Origin: Actinomycetospora chiangmaiensis DSM 45062
Lineage (GTDB): Bacteria > Actinomycetota > Actinomycetes > Mycobacteriales > Pseudonocardiaceae
DNA length: 47,104 nt
Direction: 5' to 3'
Assembly (NCBI RefSeq): GCF_000379625.1
Contig: NZ_KB903220.1
Coordinates: forward strand, 98,629 to 145,732
Position numbers and translations under genes: made by a program. The notes beneath the pieces are model-generated. The model saw nothing but the letters and a program-made list of their open reading frames with translations, had not been told where the DNA came from and made no database searches. Shown here in pieces: positions 25,649 to 33,311 of the stretch (its first letter is position 1; every line of letters starts with the position of its first letter).

Positions 25649-26653
25649 ATGACCGCGCTCCCGATCCTCGACATGGCGCAGCTCGACCGGGGCGGCCCCG
25701 CGGCCGAGCGGTTCCGCGTCGGGCTGCGCGAGGCCACCCACGACGTCGGGTTCTGCTACCTCACCGGGCACGGCATCGGCGACGACGTGATCGCCGGCGC
25801 CTTCGCCGCGGCCGAGCGGTTCTTCGCGCTGCCCGAGGCGGACAAGCGCGCCGTGGAGATGCTCGGCAGCCCGCACTTCCGCGGCTACACCCGCACCGGC
25901 GGCGAACTCACCCGCGGGCGGGTCGACTGGCGCGAGCAGATCGACCTCGGGGCCGAGCGCGCCGTCTGCGACGACCCCGACGCCCCGGCCTACATGCGTC
26001 TCGAGGGCCCCAACCTCTGGCCCGCCGCCCAGCCAGGGCTGCGGGAGGTGTTCACCGACTGGGAGCGGCGCTGCACCGTCGTCGCCCAGCGGCTGATGGC
26101 GGCGTGGGCGCTCTCGCTGGGCGGGCCCGCCGACCTGTTCGACGGCCTCTTCGGCGACCGTCCCTCCACGCTGATCAAGCTCGTCCGCTACCCGGGCCGG
26201 GAGGAGCGGGGGCAGGGCGTCGGCGCGCACCAGGACCCGGGCGTGCTCACCCTCCTCATGATCGAGCCGGGGAAGGGCGGCCTGCAGGTCGAGCGCGACG
26301 GCACGTGGATCGACGCGCCCGCGGTGCCCGGGGCCTTCGTCGTGAACATCGGGGAGCTCCTGGAGTTCGCGACCGACGGCTACCTCACGGCGACCGTGCA
26401 CCGCGTCGTGTCCCCGCCGCCGGGCGAGACACGGCTGTCGATCCCGTTCTTCTTCAACCCGGCGCTCGACTCGACGGTGCCCCGCGTGGCGCTCCCGCCG
26501 GAGCTGGCCGCGCAGGCCCGGGGCGTCACGGCCGACCCCGACAACGTCATCTCCGGGACCTTCGGGGAGAACCTGCTGAAGGCGCGCCTGCGGGCCCATC
26601 CCGACGTCGCCGCCGCCCACCACCCGGATCTGGTGGCCGCCCTGGCACGATGA
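25649..26653 (+). CDS. 2-oxoglutarate/Fe(II) oxygenase, isopenicillin N synthase family
   Basis: A 334-residue enzyme with the N-terminal DIOX_N block (DVGFCYLTGHGIGDD) and a C-terminal Fe(II) jelly-roll. Iron ligands are H194 and D196 (GAHQDPG) and H251 (TVHRVV); R262-x-S264 (TRLSIPFFF) binds the co-substrate carboxylate. All catalytic residues are intact. Substrate not predictable; the family hydroxylates or desaturates small molecules. ATG 25649 is preferred over ATG 25619, whose extra ten residues are Gly/Thr-rich and non-conserved. Followed by a membrane protein 6 nt downstream. Confidence 0.88.
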   Translation: MTALPILDMAQLDRGGPAAERFRVGLREATHDVGFCYLTGHGIGDDVIAGAFAAAERFFALPEADKRAVEMLGSPHFRGYTRTGGELTRGRVDWREQIDLGAERAVCDDPDAPAYMRLEGPNLWPAAQPGLREVFTDWERRCTVVAQRLMAAWALSLGGPADLFDGLFGDRPSTLIKLVRYPGREERGQGVGAHQDPGVLTLLMIEPGKGGLQVERDGTWIDAPAVPGAFVVNIGELLEFATDGYLTATVHRVVSPPPGETRLSIPFFFNPALDSTVPRVALPPELAAQARGVTADPDNVISGTFGENLLKARLRAHPDVAAAHHPDLVAALAR

Positions 26654-26659
26654 TCGCCC

Positions 26660-27352
26660 GTGGCGTCGTTCACGGTGACCGACTGGCTCGAGGACCGCTG
26701 GTTCGTCCGTTCGCACCTGCTGCAACGGCGACTGGTCGGGACCGTCGGGTTCGCGCTGCCGGTGCTGGTCGTGCTCTTCACCTGGGCCTGGGCCCTCGTC
26801 GTCGACGCCGCGAACGGCACGCACGTGGCGCCGGGCTTCTGGGAGTCCGTCCGGCCCTCGATCAGCGCGTACTACTACACGTACTCGGGCAACATCTTCG
26901 TCGGCGCGCAGATCGCCTTCGCGGTGTTCCTCGTGACCTACCGGTACGGCGCCTGGGAACGCCGCGTCGGCGTCGTCGCCGGCGTGGCCGCGGCGATCGT
27001 GGGGCTCTGCCCGACCACCCCGGTGGACCCCACGACGCTGCAGCGGCTGGTCGGCGGCCTGCACCTCACCGCCGCCGCGGTGTTCTTCCTCGGCATGGCG
27101 GTCTTCTGCCTGTTCCTGTTCCCGCGCGACCCCGACGTCCGGGTCAACACGGTGCCGCGCGGCCGCCGCGTGCTGTTCCGGGTGTGCGGGGTGCTCATCG
27201 TCCTGGCGCTGCTCGTGGCGCTCGTCGGCGGTCTGGTGCTGGACACCGCGGTCCGCGACGAGATCCGCTTCCTGCTCTGGCTGGAGTCGGTCGCGGTGTT
27301 CGCGTTCGCCACGGCCTGGTTGGTCAAGGGCCTGGACCTGCAGCCGTCCTGA
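26660..27352 (+). CDS. Conserved multipass membrane protein
   Basis: A 230-residue protein with about six hydrophobic helices. The motif SISAYYYTYSGNIFVGAQIAF after the first helix recurs in a family of uncharacterised bacterial membrane proteins. It starts at GTG 26660, 6 nt after the oxygenase stop, so the two are probably co-transcribed. No transport or catalytic signature is visible; function unknown. Confidence 0.75.
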   Translation: MASFTVTDWLEDRWFVRSHLLQRRLVGTVGFALPVLVVLFTWAWALVVDAANGTHVAPGFWESVRPSISAYYYTYSGNIFVGAQIAFAVFLVTYRYGAWERRVGVVAGVAAAIVGLCPTTPVDPTTLQRLVGGLHLTAAAVFFLGMAVFCLFLFPRDPDVRVNTVPRGRRVLFRVCGVLIVLALLVALVGGLVLDTAVRDEIRFLLWLESVAVFAFATAWLVKGLDLQPS

Positions 27353-27366
27353 GACACTCCGTCGTC

Positions 27367-27699
27367 GTGTCGCCCGCCCTCTTCGCCGGCTTCTGGGTCT
27401 CCGACCTCGACGCCGCCATCGCCTGGTTCTCGCGCCTGCTCGGCGCCCAGCCGGTGATGCGTCCGAACGACGACGAGGCGGTCTGGGAGATCGCCGAGGA
27501 CCGGTTCGTCTACGTCGAGCGCGCGCCGGACCGGGCCGGTCACTCCCACGCCACGGTGTTCCTGGACGACCTCGACGCGTTCCTGACGGGCGCCGGGGTC
27601 GGGCCGGCGTGGACGGAGACCTACGGCAACGGCGTCCGCAAGGCCGTCTTCCGCGACCCGGACGGCAACGAGTTCGGCGTCGGCGGCGGACCGGCCTGA
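27367..27699 (+). CDS. Glyoxalase/bleomycin-resistance (VOC) fold protein
   Basis: A 110-residue single VOC module pair: FAGFWVSDLDAAIAWFSRLLGAQ at the start, FVYVERAPDRAGHSHATVF in the middle, and VRKAVFRDPDGNEFGVGG at the end with the conserved FxDPDGNxxG signature. Metal-ligand positions are partly retained (E in YVER, E in NEFGV). It may bind or modify a small molecule. GTG 27367 is the only in-frame start close to the conserved N-terminus, 14 nt after the membrane gene. Confidence 0.82.
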   Translation: MSPALFAGFWVSDLDAAIAWFSRLLGAQPVMRPNDDEAVWEIAEDRFVYVERAPDRAGHSHATVFLDDLDAFLTGAGVGPAWTETYGNGVRKAVFRDPDGNEFGVGGGPA

Positions 27700-27754
27700 A
27701 CGCCGGGACCCCGCAGGGCCGACAGGATCGTGCCCCGGGGGACGCCGGGCGGCC

Positions 27755-28213
27755 TCAGCCCTCGATGACCTTCTTGATCCGCTCGAGCGTCGGCGGGATC
27801 GACGTACGCGCGTCGTTGACCCGCAGCGTGATGCCGTCCTCACCGAAGGTCTCGCGGATGTACTCCCGTCCCACGGACCGGAACTCCCAGCTCTGGGTCA
27901 ACCGCGTACCCCGGGCCTCCGGTGCCATGGTGAAGCCCCAGCGGACGAAGCCGTCCCGGACCTCCCAGGCGAACTCCACGCCCGGCGTCGCGGCGACGAC
28001 CTCGCTGCGCGTCGACCAGTCCCGGCCGGGCCGCGAGTTGTGCCCGGTGAAGTGGGCCCCGACGACGGCGCTGGTCGCGTCCTCCCACTCGCAGGACCGG
28101 GTGAACTCGCTCCACTCGCCGTGGCGGGTGACGTCGGAGACGACGTCGTAGACATGGTGCGGGGTCGCGTCGACCCAGACGGAGTCGGCGAAGGCGTACG
28201 GGTCGTCGGTCAC
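27755..28213 (-). CDS. SRPBCC (START-like) family protein
   Basis: A 152-residue polyketide-cyclase/START-fold protein: VWVDATPHHVYDVVSDVTRHGEWS is the classic N-terminal strand-helix, GRDWSTRSEVVAATPG the middle strands and a long C-terminal helix PPTLERIKKVIEG closes the cavity. Likely a hydrophobic-ligand carrier. GTG 28213 is preferred because AGGA lies 6 nt upstream; ATG 28222 would add three residues. The 55-bp gap to the convergent VOC gene is unremarkable. Confidence 0.82.
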   Translation of the reverse strand: MTDDPYAFADSVWVDATPHHVYDVVSDVTRHGEWSEFTRSCEWEDATSAVVGAHFTGHNSRPGRDWSTRSEVVAATPGVEFAWEVRDGFVRWGFTMAPEARGTRLTQSWEFRSVGREYIRETFGEDGITLRVNDARTSIPPTLERIKKVIEG

Positions 28214-28356
28214 GCGTCGCATCCTGGCCCGCGCCCCCGGCGTCCGTCGAGGGCGGCCGGTCGACGTGGGCAGTGTCAGTCCGGGCACGGACGACGACGT
28301 CGGGGTTCCGCGCATGCCCACGCGCGCCACCCGGCGGGGCCGTACGGTGCGCGACC

Positions 28357-29502
28357 GTGCTCGCCGTCGATCTCTCACCCGACCTGGTCCGGGGCGCCCT
28401 CGACCTGGAGCCCACGGCCACGGGCCTGCGCCCGCACCGACTGCCCGCCCGGGCGCGTGCCCAGAACGTCGAGCCCCAGCTCGCGATGGCCGAGTCGCAG
28501 CCGTCGGGCGTGCGACTCGTGTTCCGCACGGAGGCGTCGGCCGTCGAGCTCGACACCCACCGCACCGTGTACTCCTACCGCGGCCTGCCCCCGCGGGCCG
28601 AGGGCGTCTACGACCTCGTCGTCGACGGCGAGGTCGTCACGGCCGCGAGCACCACCGGGGGCACCCGCGTCGAGACGGACCTGACGACCGGGGAGGCGGT
28701 CACGACGGCGGGTCCGGCCGGCACGGTGCGCTTCGCGCTGCCGCCCGGCGAGCACGACGTCGAGATCTGGTTGCCGACCCACGAGACCACCGACCTCGTG
28801 GCGCTCCGCGCGGACGCGTCCGTCCATCCGTCGTCGGTGGGGGGGCCGCGCTGGATCCACCACGGCAGCTCCATCAGCCACGGCTCGAACGCCGCGTCCC
28901 CGACGGGTACGTGGCCGGCCCTCGCGGCGCGCGCCGGCGGCGTGGAGCTCGTCAACCTGGGGTTCGGCGGCAGCGCGATGATCGACCCGTTCGTCGCGCG
29001 GACGATCCGGGACCTGCCGGCGGACCTGATCAGCGTGAAGCTGGGGATCAACCTGGTGAACGGGGACGTCATGCGGCGCCGGGTCCTCGCCCCCGCCGTC
29101 CACGGGTTCCTCGACACCATCCGTGACGGGCACCCGACGACGCCGCTGCTGCTGGTGTCGCCGCTCCTGTGCCCGATCCACGAGGACACGCCGGGGCCGG
29201 GCGGGGCGGTGCTGGAGGACGGGGCGACGCGCTTCGTCGCGACCGGGGACCCGGCGGACGTGCCCGCCGGGCGGCTCACGCTGCGGGTGATCCGCGAGGT
29301 GCTCGCGGCCGTCGCGGCGCAGCGGGCCGACGACCCGCACCTGACGTACCTGGACGGCCGCAAGCTCTACGGCGAGGCCGACGAGGCGGAGCTGCCCCTG
29401 CCCGACGCGTTGCACCCCGACGCGGCGACCCACCGGCTCATCGGGGAGCGGTTCGCGCGGCTCGCCTTCGGCCCGGGCGGCCCCTTCGCCGCGGTGACAT
29501 GA
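28357..29502 (+). CDS. SGNH/GDSL hydrolase with N-terminal beta-sandwich
   Basis: A 381-residue esterase-type protein. Residues about 1-160 form a jelly-roll-like domain (VRLVFRTEASAVELDTHR and PGEHDVEIWLP). The SGNH domain has block I HHGSSISHGSN (serine), block II GFGGSAM (glycine), block III KLGINLVNGD (asparagine) and block V DALHPD (Asp-His), so the active site is complete. No signal peptide, hence probably cytoplasmic. Likely deacylates a carbohydrate or CoA-type ester. Its stop overlaps the MaoC gene's ATG (ATGA). GTG 28357 was chosen as the first start after non-coding-looking sequence. Confidence 0.83.
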   Translation: MLAVDLSPDLVRGALDLEPTATGLRPHRLPARARAQNVEPQLAMAESQPSGVRLVFRTEASAVELDTHRTVYSYRGLPPRAEGVYDLVVDGEVVTAASTTGGTRVETDLTTGEAVTTAGPAGTVRFALPPGEHDVEIWLPTHETTDLVALRADASVHPSSVGGPRWIHHGSSISHGSNAASPTGTWPALAARAGGVELVNLGFGGSAMIDPFVARTIRDLPADLISVKLGINLVNGDVMRRRVLAPAVHGFLDTIRDGHPTTPLLLVSPLLCPIHEDTPGPGGAVLEDGATRFVATGDPADVPAGRLTLRVIREVLAAVAAQRADDPHLTYLDGRKLYGEADEAELPLPDALHPDAATHRLIGERFARLAFGPGGPFAAVT

Positions 29503-29999
29503 TCGCGGCCGTGACCGAGGTGCTCAGCGCGACGGACTTCCGCGCGCCGATCGACGACCGGTGGTTCGAGGACTACGTCATCGGCGAGACGTACGAGTAC
29601 GGGAAGCTCGCGCTGAGCGCGGACGAGATCGTCGCGTTCGGCCGGCAGTACGACCCGCAGCGCCTCCACACCGACCCGGAGTGGGCGGCGACCGGACCGT
29701 TCGGCGGCCTGATCGCGAGCGGCTGGCAGACGGCCGGCGTGATGATGCGGATGTACTGCGAGCACTACATCTCCGCCGTCGCGAGCCTCGCGTCCCCGGG
29801 CGTGGACGAGCTGCGCTGGCCCGCCCCGCTGCGCCCGGACGAGCCGGTGCGGCTGCGGACGACGGTCGTCGAGTCCCGGCCCTCGCGGTCCAAGCCCGAC
29901 CGCGGCATCGTCCGGACCGAGGTCGCGGTGCTCACCGACGACGACCGGGCGGTGCTGACCGGGACGGCGATGAACATGATCGCGCTCCGGCCGGACTAG
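29499..29999 (+). CDS. MaoC-like (R)-specific enoyl-CoA hydratase
   Basis: A 166-residue single hotdog protein. YVIGETYEYGKLALSADEIVAFGRQYDPQRLHTD carries the hydratase D-x(4)-H dyad, followed by GGLIASGWQTAGVMMRM, the second conserved MaoC block. It hydrates 2-enoyl-CoA to (R)-3-hydroxyacyl-CoA. Translationally coupled to the SGNH hydrolase upstream; GTG 29511 is an alternative start. It is convergent with the Clp-N-like gene 4 nt away. Confidence 0.87.
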   Translation: MIAAVTEVLSATDFRAPIDDRWFEDYVIGETYEYGKLALSADEIVAFGRQYDPQRLHTDPEWAATGPFGGLIASGWQTAGVMMRMYCEHYISAVASLASPGVDELRWPAPLRPDEPVRLRTTVVESRPSRSKPDRGIVRTEVAVLTDDDRAVLTGTAMNMIALRPD

Positions 30000-30003
30000 G
30001 TCC

Positions 30004-30306
30004 TCAGGCGTCGACGAGGTCCCCGTCGGCACCGTCGAGGCGGGTCCGACGTGTCTGCCGGGCGAGCCTGACCCGGCGGTGGGCGCCGAGGGCGGTCAGG
30101 ACGAGGTGGGCGAGGGAGGGTTCGTGCTCGGCCAGCAGGGCGTCGAGCACCTGGCAGTCGGCCGCCGCGGCGTCCGCCTCGGCGCGGCGCAGGACGGCGA
30201 GCAGGAGGTGCTGCGTCCCGACGGTGCGGGCACCGGCCTCCGCCGCGAGCTCCCGGGCCGTCGCCAGGCCGGGCCAGAAGAGCGCCCGTTCCCCGTTCAC
30301 CGTCAC
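30004..30306 (-). CDS. Single-repeat Clp N-terminal-like small protein
   Basis: A 100-residue protein. ATARELAAEAGARTVGTQHLLLAVLRR matches one Clp-N repeat (the substrate/adaptor-binding module of ClpA/B/C), followed by a second helical half QVLDALLAEHEPSLAHLVLTALGA that is only weakly similar, and a basic tail. No AAA+ domain follows. It could be an adaptor or regulator of ClpC, or simply a helical protein; GTG 30306 is the assumed start. Confidence 0.65.
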   Translation of the reverse strand: MTVNGERALFWPGLATARELAAEAGARTVGTQHLLLAVLRRAEADAAAADCQVLDALLAEHEPSLAHLVLTALGAHRRVRLARQTRRTRLDGADGDLVDA

Positions 30307-30367
30307 GCCCGCTCATCCCACGCAACGGGTCTTGCGTGACCTGCCGTCGGGAATGGTTCGGGCCACA

Positions 30368-31033
30368 TCACTCGTCGCGTCCGTCCGGGGACGCGTGGTC
30401 ACGTCGGCCGTAGCCCCGGAACCGCTCCACGACGTCGGCCACCTGGTCCGTCGTGAGCACGCGCGGGGTGCCGACCGCGGCCGCCCGCAGCCAGACGTCG
30501 CACAGCCACTCGAGGTGCGCCGCCCCGTCGTAGGCGGCGCGCAGGGTCGCTCCGAGCACGATCGTCCCGTGGTGGCGCATCACCGCGGCGGTGCGGTCGG
30601 CCAGGGCGGCCGAGGTGGTCGCGGCGAGTTCGTCGGTGCCGTACGGGGCGTACTCCGCGACCGACACGGCACCCCCGAAGATCGCGGTCTGGTAGTGCAC
30701 GAGCGGGACGTCGTCGCGGAGCAGGGAGAGCGCGACCGCCGCCGCCGAGTGCGTGTGCACCACGGCCGACGCCCCGTGGCGGCGGTAGCAGAGCAGGTGC
30801 AGCGGGAGTTCGCTCGTCGGCCGGAGGGTCCCGACGACGGGTGTCCCCGCGAGGTCGACCACGACGACGTCCTCGGGCGTCATCGTGTCGTAGGCGACCC
30901 CGGAGGCGGTCACGGCGACCAGGTCGCCGACGCGCACGCTCAGGTTCCCCGCGGTCCCCGCGACGAGCCGGTCCGCGACGAGCCGCCGGGCGTGCTCGGC
31001 GAGGGCGGCCCGGGCGTCGTCGAGGTCGGACAC
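30368..31033 (-). CDS. Class II aldolase/adducin family protein
   Basis: A 221-residue zinc aldolase of the L-fuculose-phosphate/L-ribulose-phosphate type. GNLSVRV and TPSG-like TASGVAYDTM bind phosphate; the metal site has HTHS (residues about 94-97) and RHHGTIVLG; ELPLHLLCYRR carries the catalytic glutamate region. It would cleave or epimerise a sugar phosphate, or decarboxylate a related substrate. Begins at GTG 31033, 37 nt after the upstream membrane-protein gene on the same strand. Confidence 0.87.
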   Translation of the reverse strand: MSDLDDARAALAEHARRLVADRLVAGTAGNLSVRVGDLVAVTASGVAYDTMTPEDVVVVDLAGTPVVGTLRPTSELPLHLLCYRRHGASAVVHTHSAAAVALSLLRDDVPLVHYQTAIFGGAVSVAEYAPYGTDELAATTSAALADRTAAVMRHHGTIVLGATLRAAYDGAAHLEWLCDVWLRAAAVGTPRVLTTDQVADVVERFRGYGRRDHASPDGRDE

Positions 31034-31070
31034 GGGTCGGAGGCTAGTGGCGCCCCGGCCCCGTGCGCGG

Positions 31071-32258
31071 TCAGACGTGCGTCGCGCCGGTCTCGACCGC
31101 GATCGTCTCCTCGTCCGCCGCGGCGGCGTCCGGCTCCGCCCGCGGCAGGCCGAAGGACTCCAGGTAGATGACGTAGTAGAGGGTGAGCAGGACGGCGAGA
31201 TCCATGAAGCCGAGGGCGTTGCCGTGCATCGTCGCGCCGGCCGCGGGCTCGTGGAGGACGACGTCGGCGGCGAAGAAGTAGTACGCGAGGAAGGTGACCA
31301 CCCCGAGGGCGAGGGTGGCGACGAGCCGGATCGCCAGGTTGGCGGCGGTCCCGAGACGGGTGGGGCGGTTCCCGAAGACGTTGGCCCAGGCGATCATCCA
31401 GAACACCCAGCAGACCCCGAGTTGCGCGGCGTACTGCGTGACGCCGTCGCCGAGGGCCGCGACGTTCGCCGACCCCATGAGCAGCCGGGCGAGCCCACCG
31501 ACGGCGTAGTAGATGACGGTGCCGAACAGGAGGTTGCCGACGAACGAGACCGCCGTGACGCGGCCGGGCGAGCCGGCGAGCGACCAGGGGAGGTTGTCCC
31601 ACAGCAGGCCGGTGACGACGACGCTGACGATCACCGAGTAGAACCAGCCGATGAGGGTGGGGGCGCTGATGAGCACCGTGGCCCGGTCGGCCCAGGTCGC
31701 GACGTTCGGCAGGGCCAGCACGCCGTAGACGGCGAGCGTCGGGAGCACGAGCATGCCGATCGTCGCGAGCCCGACCCAGGGCTGCTCGAGGCGCCCCGCC
31801 CACGGCCAGTGCATCCAGTTGATGGCCGCGGTCACGTAGAAGAAGAACGCGAACAGCACGATCAGCTGGCCCGCCGTGAAGCCGGCGCCGTCGGGGCGGG
31901 AGGCGGCGAACGTCGGGTCGACCGCACCCCAGCCGAAGGCCAGGGCCGACACGATCGCGGCCGACATGAGGAGGGTGACGACGACGGCGGTCAGTCCCCG
32001 CCCCGGCTGGGCCGGCCGCGCGGGACCGGTCCACCCGCAGTTGAAGGTCACGAAGACGACCGAGATGACCGACCAGAAGAGCAGGGCATTGAACGGCTGC
32101 GGGTAGGACCCGATCGGGCTCCACTCCGGGTCGACCAGCAACCACCACACGAGGACCGAGAGCACGAGCACGATCACCACGTTGGCGAGGCCGAAGCCCC
32201 ACCACGGCAGCGCGCGCGCCCGGCGTTCCGGTGGTGCGGAGGGGGTGGTCGTCGACAT
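31071..32258 (-). CDS. Large orphan integral membrane protein
   Basis: A 395-residue protein with about ten transmembrane helices from residue 18 to 370. Notable are repeated Trp-rich interhelical segments (WTGPARPAQPG, INWMHWPWAGRLEQPW, LLWDNLPWSLAG) and a cytoplasmic Glu/Ala-rich C-terminus. I do not recognise the family; no permease, transferase or oxidoreductase signature is visible. First gene of a minus-strand pair with the class II aldolase, so transport or sensing of the aldolase substrate is conceivable (inference). Confidence 0.7.
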   Translation of the reverse strand: MSTTTPSAPPERRARALPWWGFGLANVVIVLVLSVLVWWLLVDPEWSPIGSYPQPFNALLFWSVISVVFVTFNCGWTGPARPAQPGRGLTAVVVTLLMSAAIVSALAFGWGAVDPTFAASRPDGAGFTAGQLIVLFAFFFYVTAAINWMHWPWAGRLEQPWVGLATIGMLVLPTLAVYGVLALPNVATWADRATVLISAPTLIGWFYSVIVSVVVTGLLWDNLPWSLAGSPGRVTAVSFVGNLLFGTVIYYAVGGLARLLMGSANVAALGDGVTQYAAQLGVCWVFWMIAWANVFGNRPTRLGTAANLAIRLVATLALGVVTFLAYYFFAADVVLHEPAAGATMHGNALGFMDLAVLLTLYYVIYLESFGLPRAEPDAAAADEETIAVETGATHV

Positions 32259-32555
32259 GAGCGAACCTCGCCGTTCGTCCGGTGCGACGCCGCGGGCTGC
32301 ACGTCGCGTGCCACGAGCGTACGAATTCGATTGTGATCAATTCCATAGCGCACGATGCGGCAGACGGAGCAACTTCGCGACGGCGGGTCGGAGCGGCCGC
32401 CGGGCGTGGCGATCCCCGCGGCTCCGGTTCGTCAACCCGTGCATTCGCCCGATCGTGTGGTCCTGACCAGCAGGGACGACCGTCGGGCGCGCCGATCGAC
32501 CGCTCCACGTGAATGCACAGAGTGACATCGTTGTACTTTACGTAACGTCCTCCCT
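32259..32555. promoter_or_regulatory. Divergent intergenic region with an AT-rich palindromic patch
   Basis: 297 bp separate the membrane-protein gene from the small plus-strand gene. Around 32321-32350 the base composition becomes unusually AT-rich for this genome and contains ATTG-TGAT-CAAT (32330-32341), an inverted repeat around a TGATCA core. A regulator site or minus-strand promoter is likely, though no hexamer pair with ideal spacing was found. Confidence 0.4.
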
Positions 32556-32816
32556 GTGAACGATCAGCACCGAACGAGTGAGCAGGCGCGCGTCGCCGCC
32601 CGCTCGGTGCTCGCCAACCGGGAATCGCTGGACGACCTCGACGCGGCGGACCGCGCCCAGGCCGTCGCCCTCGCCGAGCAGCTCAGCCGGGGCCATCTCG
32701 ACCGCGCGGGGACGCTATTCGCCGCGGCGAAGCTCCGCACCCTGCTGGACCCGGTCCGTGGCCTCGCGGCCCGCACCGTCATCTCCTGGCTCGACGATCT
32801 CGGTCTCGCCGCCTGA
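32556..32816 (+). CDS. Small helical hypothetical protein
   Basis: An 86-residue soluble, helical protein (QARVAARSVLANRESLDDLDAADRAQAVALAEQL then AGTLFAAAKLRTLLDPVRGLAARTVISWLDDLGL). No known domain recognised. GTG 32556 follows an AT-rich stretch (TTGTACTTTACGTAA at 32531-32545) that may hold its promoter. Codon use looks genuine. A small membrane protein gene follows 20 nt downstream. Confidence 0.6.
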   Translation: MNDQHRTSEQARVAARSVLANRESLDDLDAADRAQAVALAEQLSRGHLDRAGTLFAAAKLRTLLDPVRGLAARTVISWLDDLGLAA

Positions 32817-32836
32817 GACGCCGATAGACTCCGACC

Positions 32837-33067
32837 ATGGTGGAACGCCTCGCGGTGCGGTTCCGGACGACGCCGATCCGTCTGCTCCTCGGCGGCTGGG
32901 TCCTCGCCGCCGTGCTCCTGCTCGTCGGCCTCGCCCTCGTGCTCACCGGCGCCTCGGTCGTCGTCGGCTTCGTGGTGTTCATCCTCGGGGTGATCCTGAC
33001 GATGGGCGTCGCGGTGAACCTGCTCCGCGTCCGGGCCGCGGAACACACCCGCAAGCCCTCTCCGTGA
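32837..33067 (+). CDS. Small two-helix membrane protein
   Basis: A 76-residue protein with two hydrophobic helices (residues about 14-37 and 40-63) in a compact hairpin, with a basic N-terminus and a basic, disordered C-terminus. Function unknown. It ends ahead of a strong hairpin at 33191-33231. Confidence 0.6.
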   Translation: MVERLAVRFRTTPIRLLLGGWVLAAVLLLVGLALVLTGASVVVGFVVFILGVILTMGVAVNLLRVRAAEHTRKPSP

Positions 33068-33190
33068 CACCCCACCGGGTGAACTCATGTGGTGATCGAG
33101 GGTTGGGGCTGGACGGGGGAGTGGTCCGTGCCTCACTGTTTTCCCACCGACGGACGGTTGGTGTCGGTGTTCGGGGAACGCCGACTGCCC

Positions 33191-33231
33191 GGGTCGGCGG
33201 CGGTCGCTGGGGAGCGGACCGCCGCCGACCC
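33191..33231. terminator. Strong bidirectional terminator-like hairpin
   Basis: GGGTCGGCGGCGGTC (33191-33205) and GACCGCCGCCGACCC (33217-33231) are perfect 15-bp arms around an 11-nt loop, placed between convergent genes (small membrane protein and adenylate cyclase). Confidence 0.7.
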
Positions 33232-33247
33232 CGGCTCTCCGTCCGGG

Positions 33248-33310
33248 CCGTCAACGCCGTCAACGCCGTCGGAGCCGTCGGAGCCGTCGGAGCCGTCGGA
33301 GCCGTCGGGG
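33248..33310. repeat. Seven tandem 9-nt units next to the cyclase stop codon
   Basis: Units CCGTCAACG (two), CCGTCGGAG (four) and CCGTCGGGG (one) run from 33248 to 33310 and end one base before the adenylate cyclase stop triplet on the minus strand. The unit is a multiple of three. Confidence 0.85.
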
Positions 33311-33311
33311 A

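Noticed and set aside
32556..33067. Toxin-antitoxin pair formed by the two small genes
   Set aside because: The second product is a plain two-helix membrane protein and the first shows no antitoxin or toxin motif.
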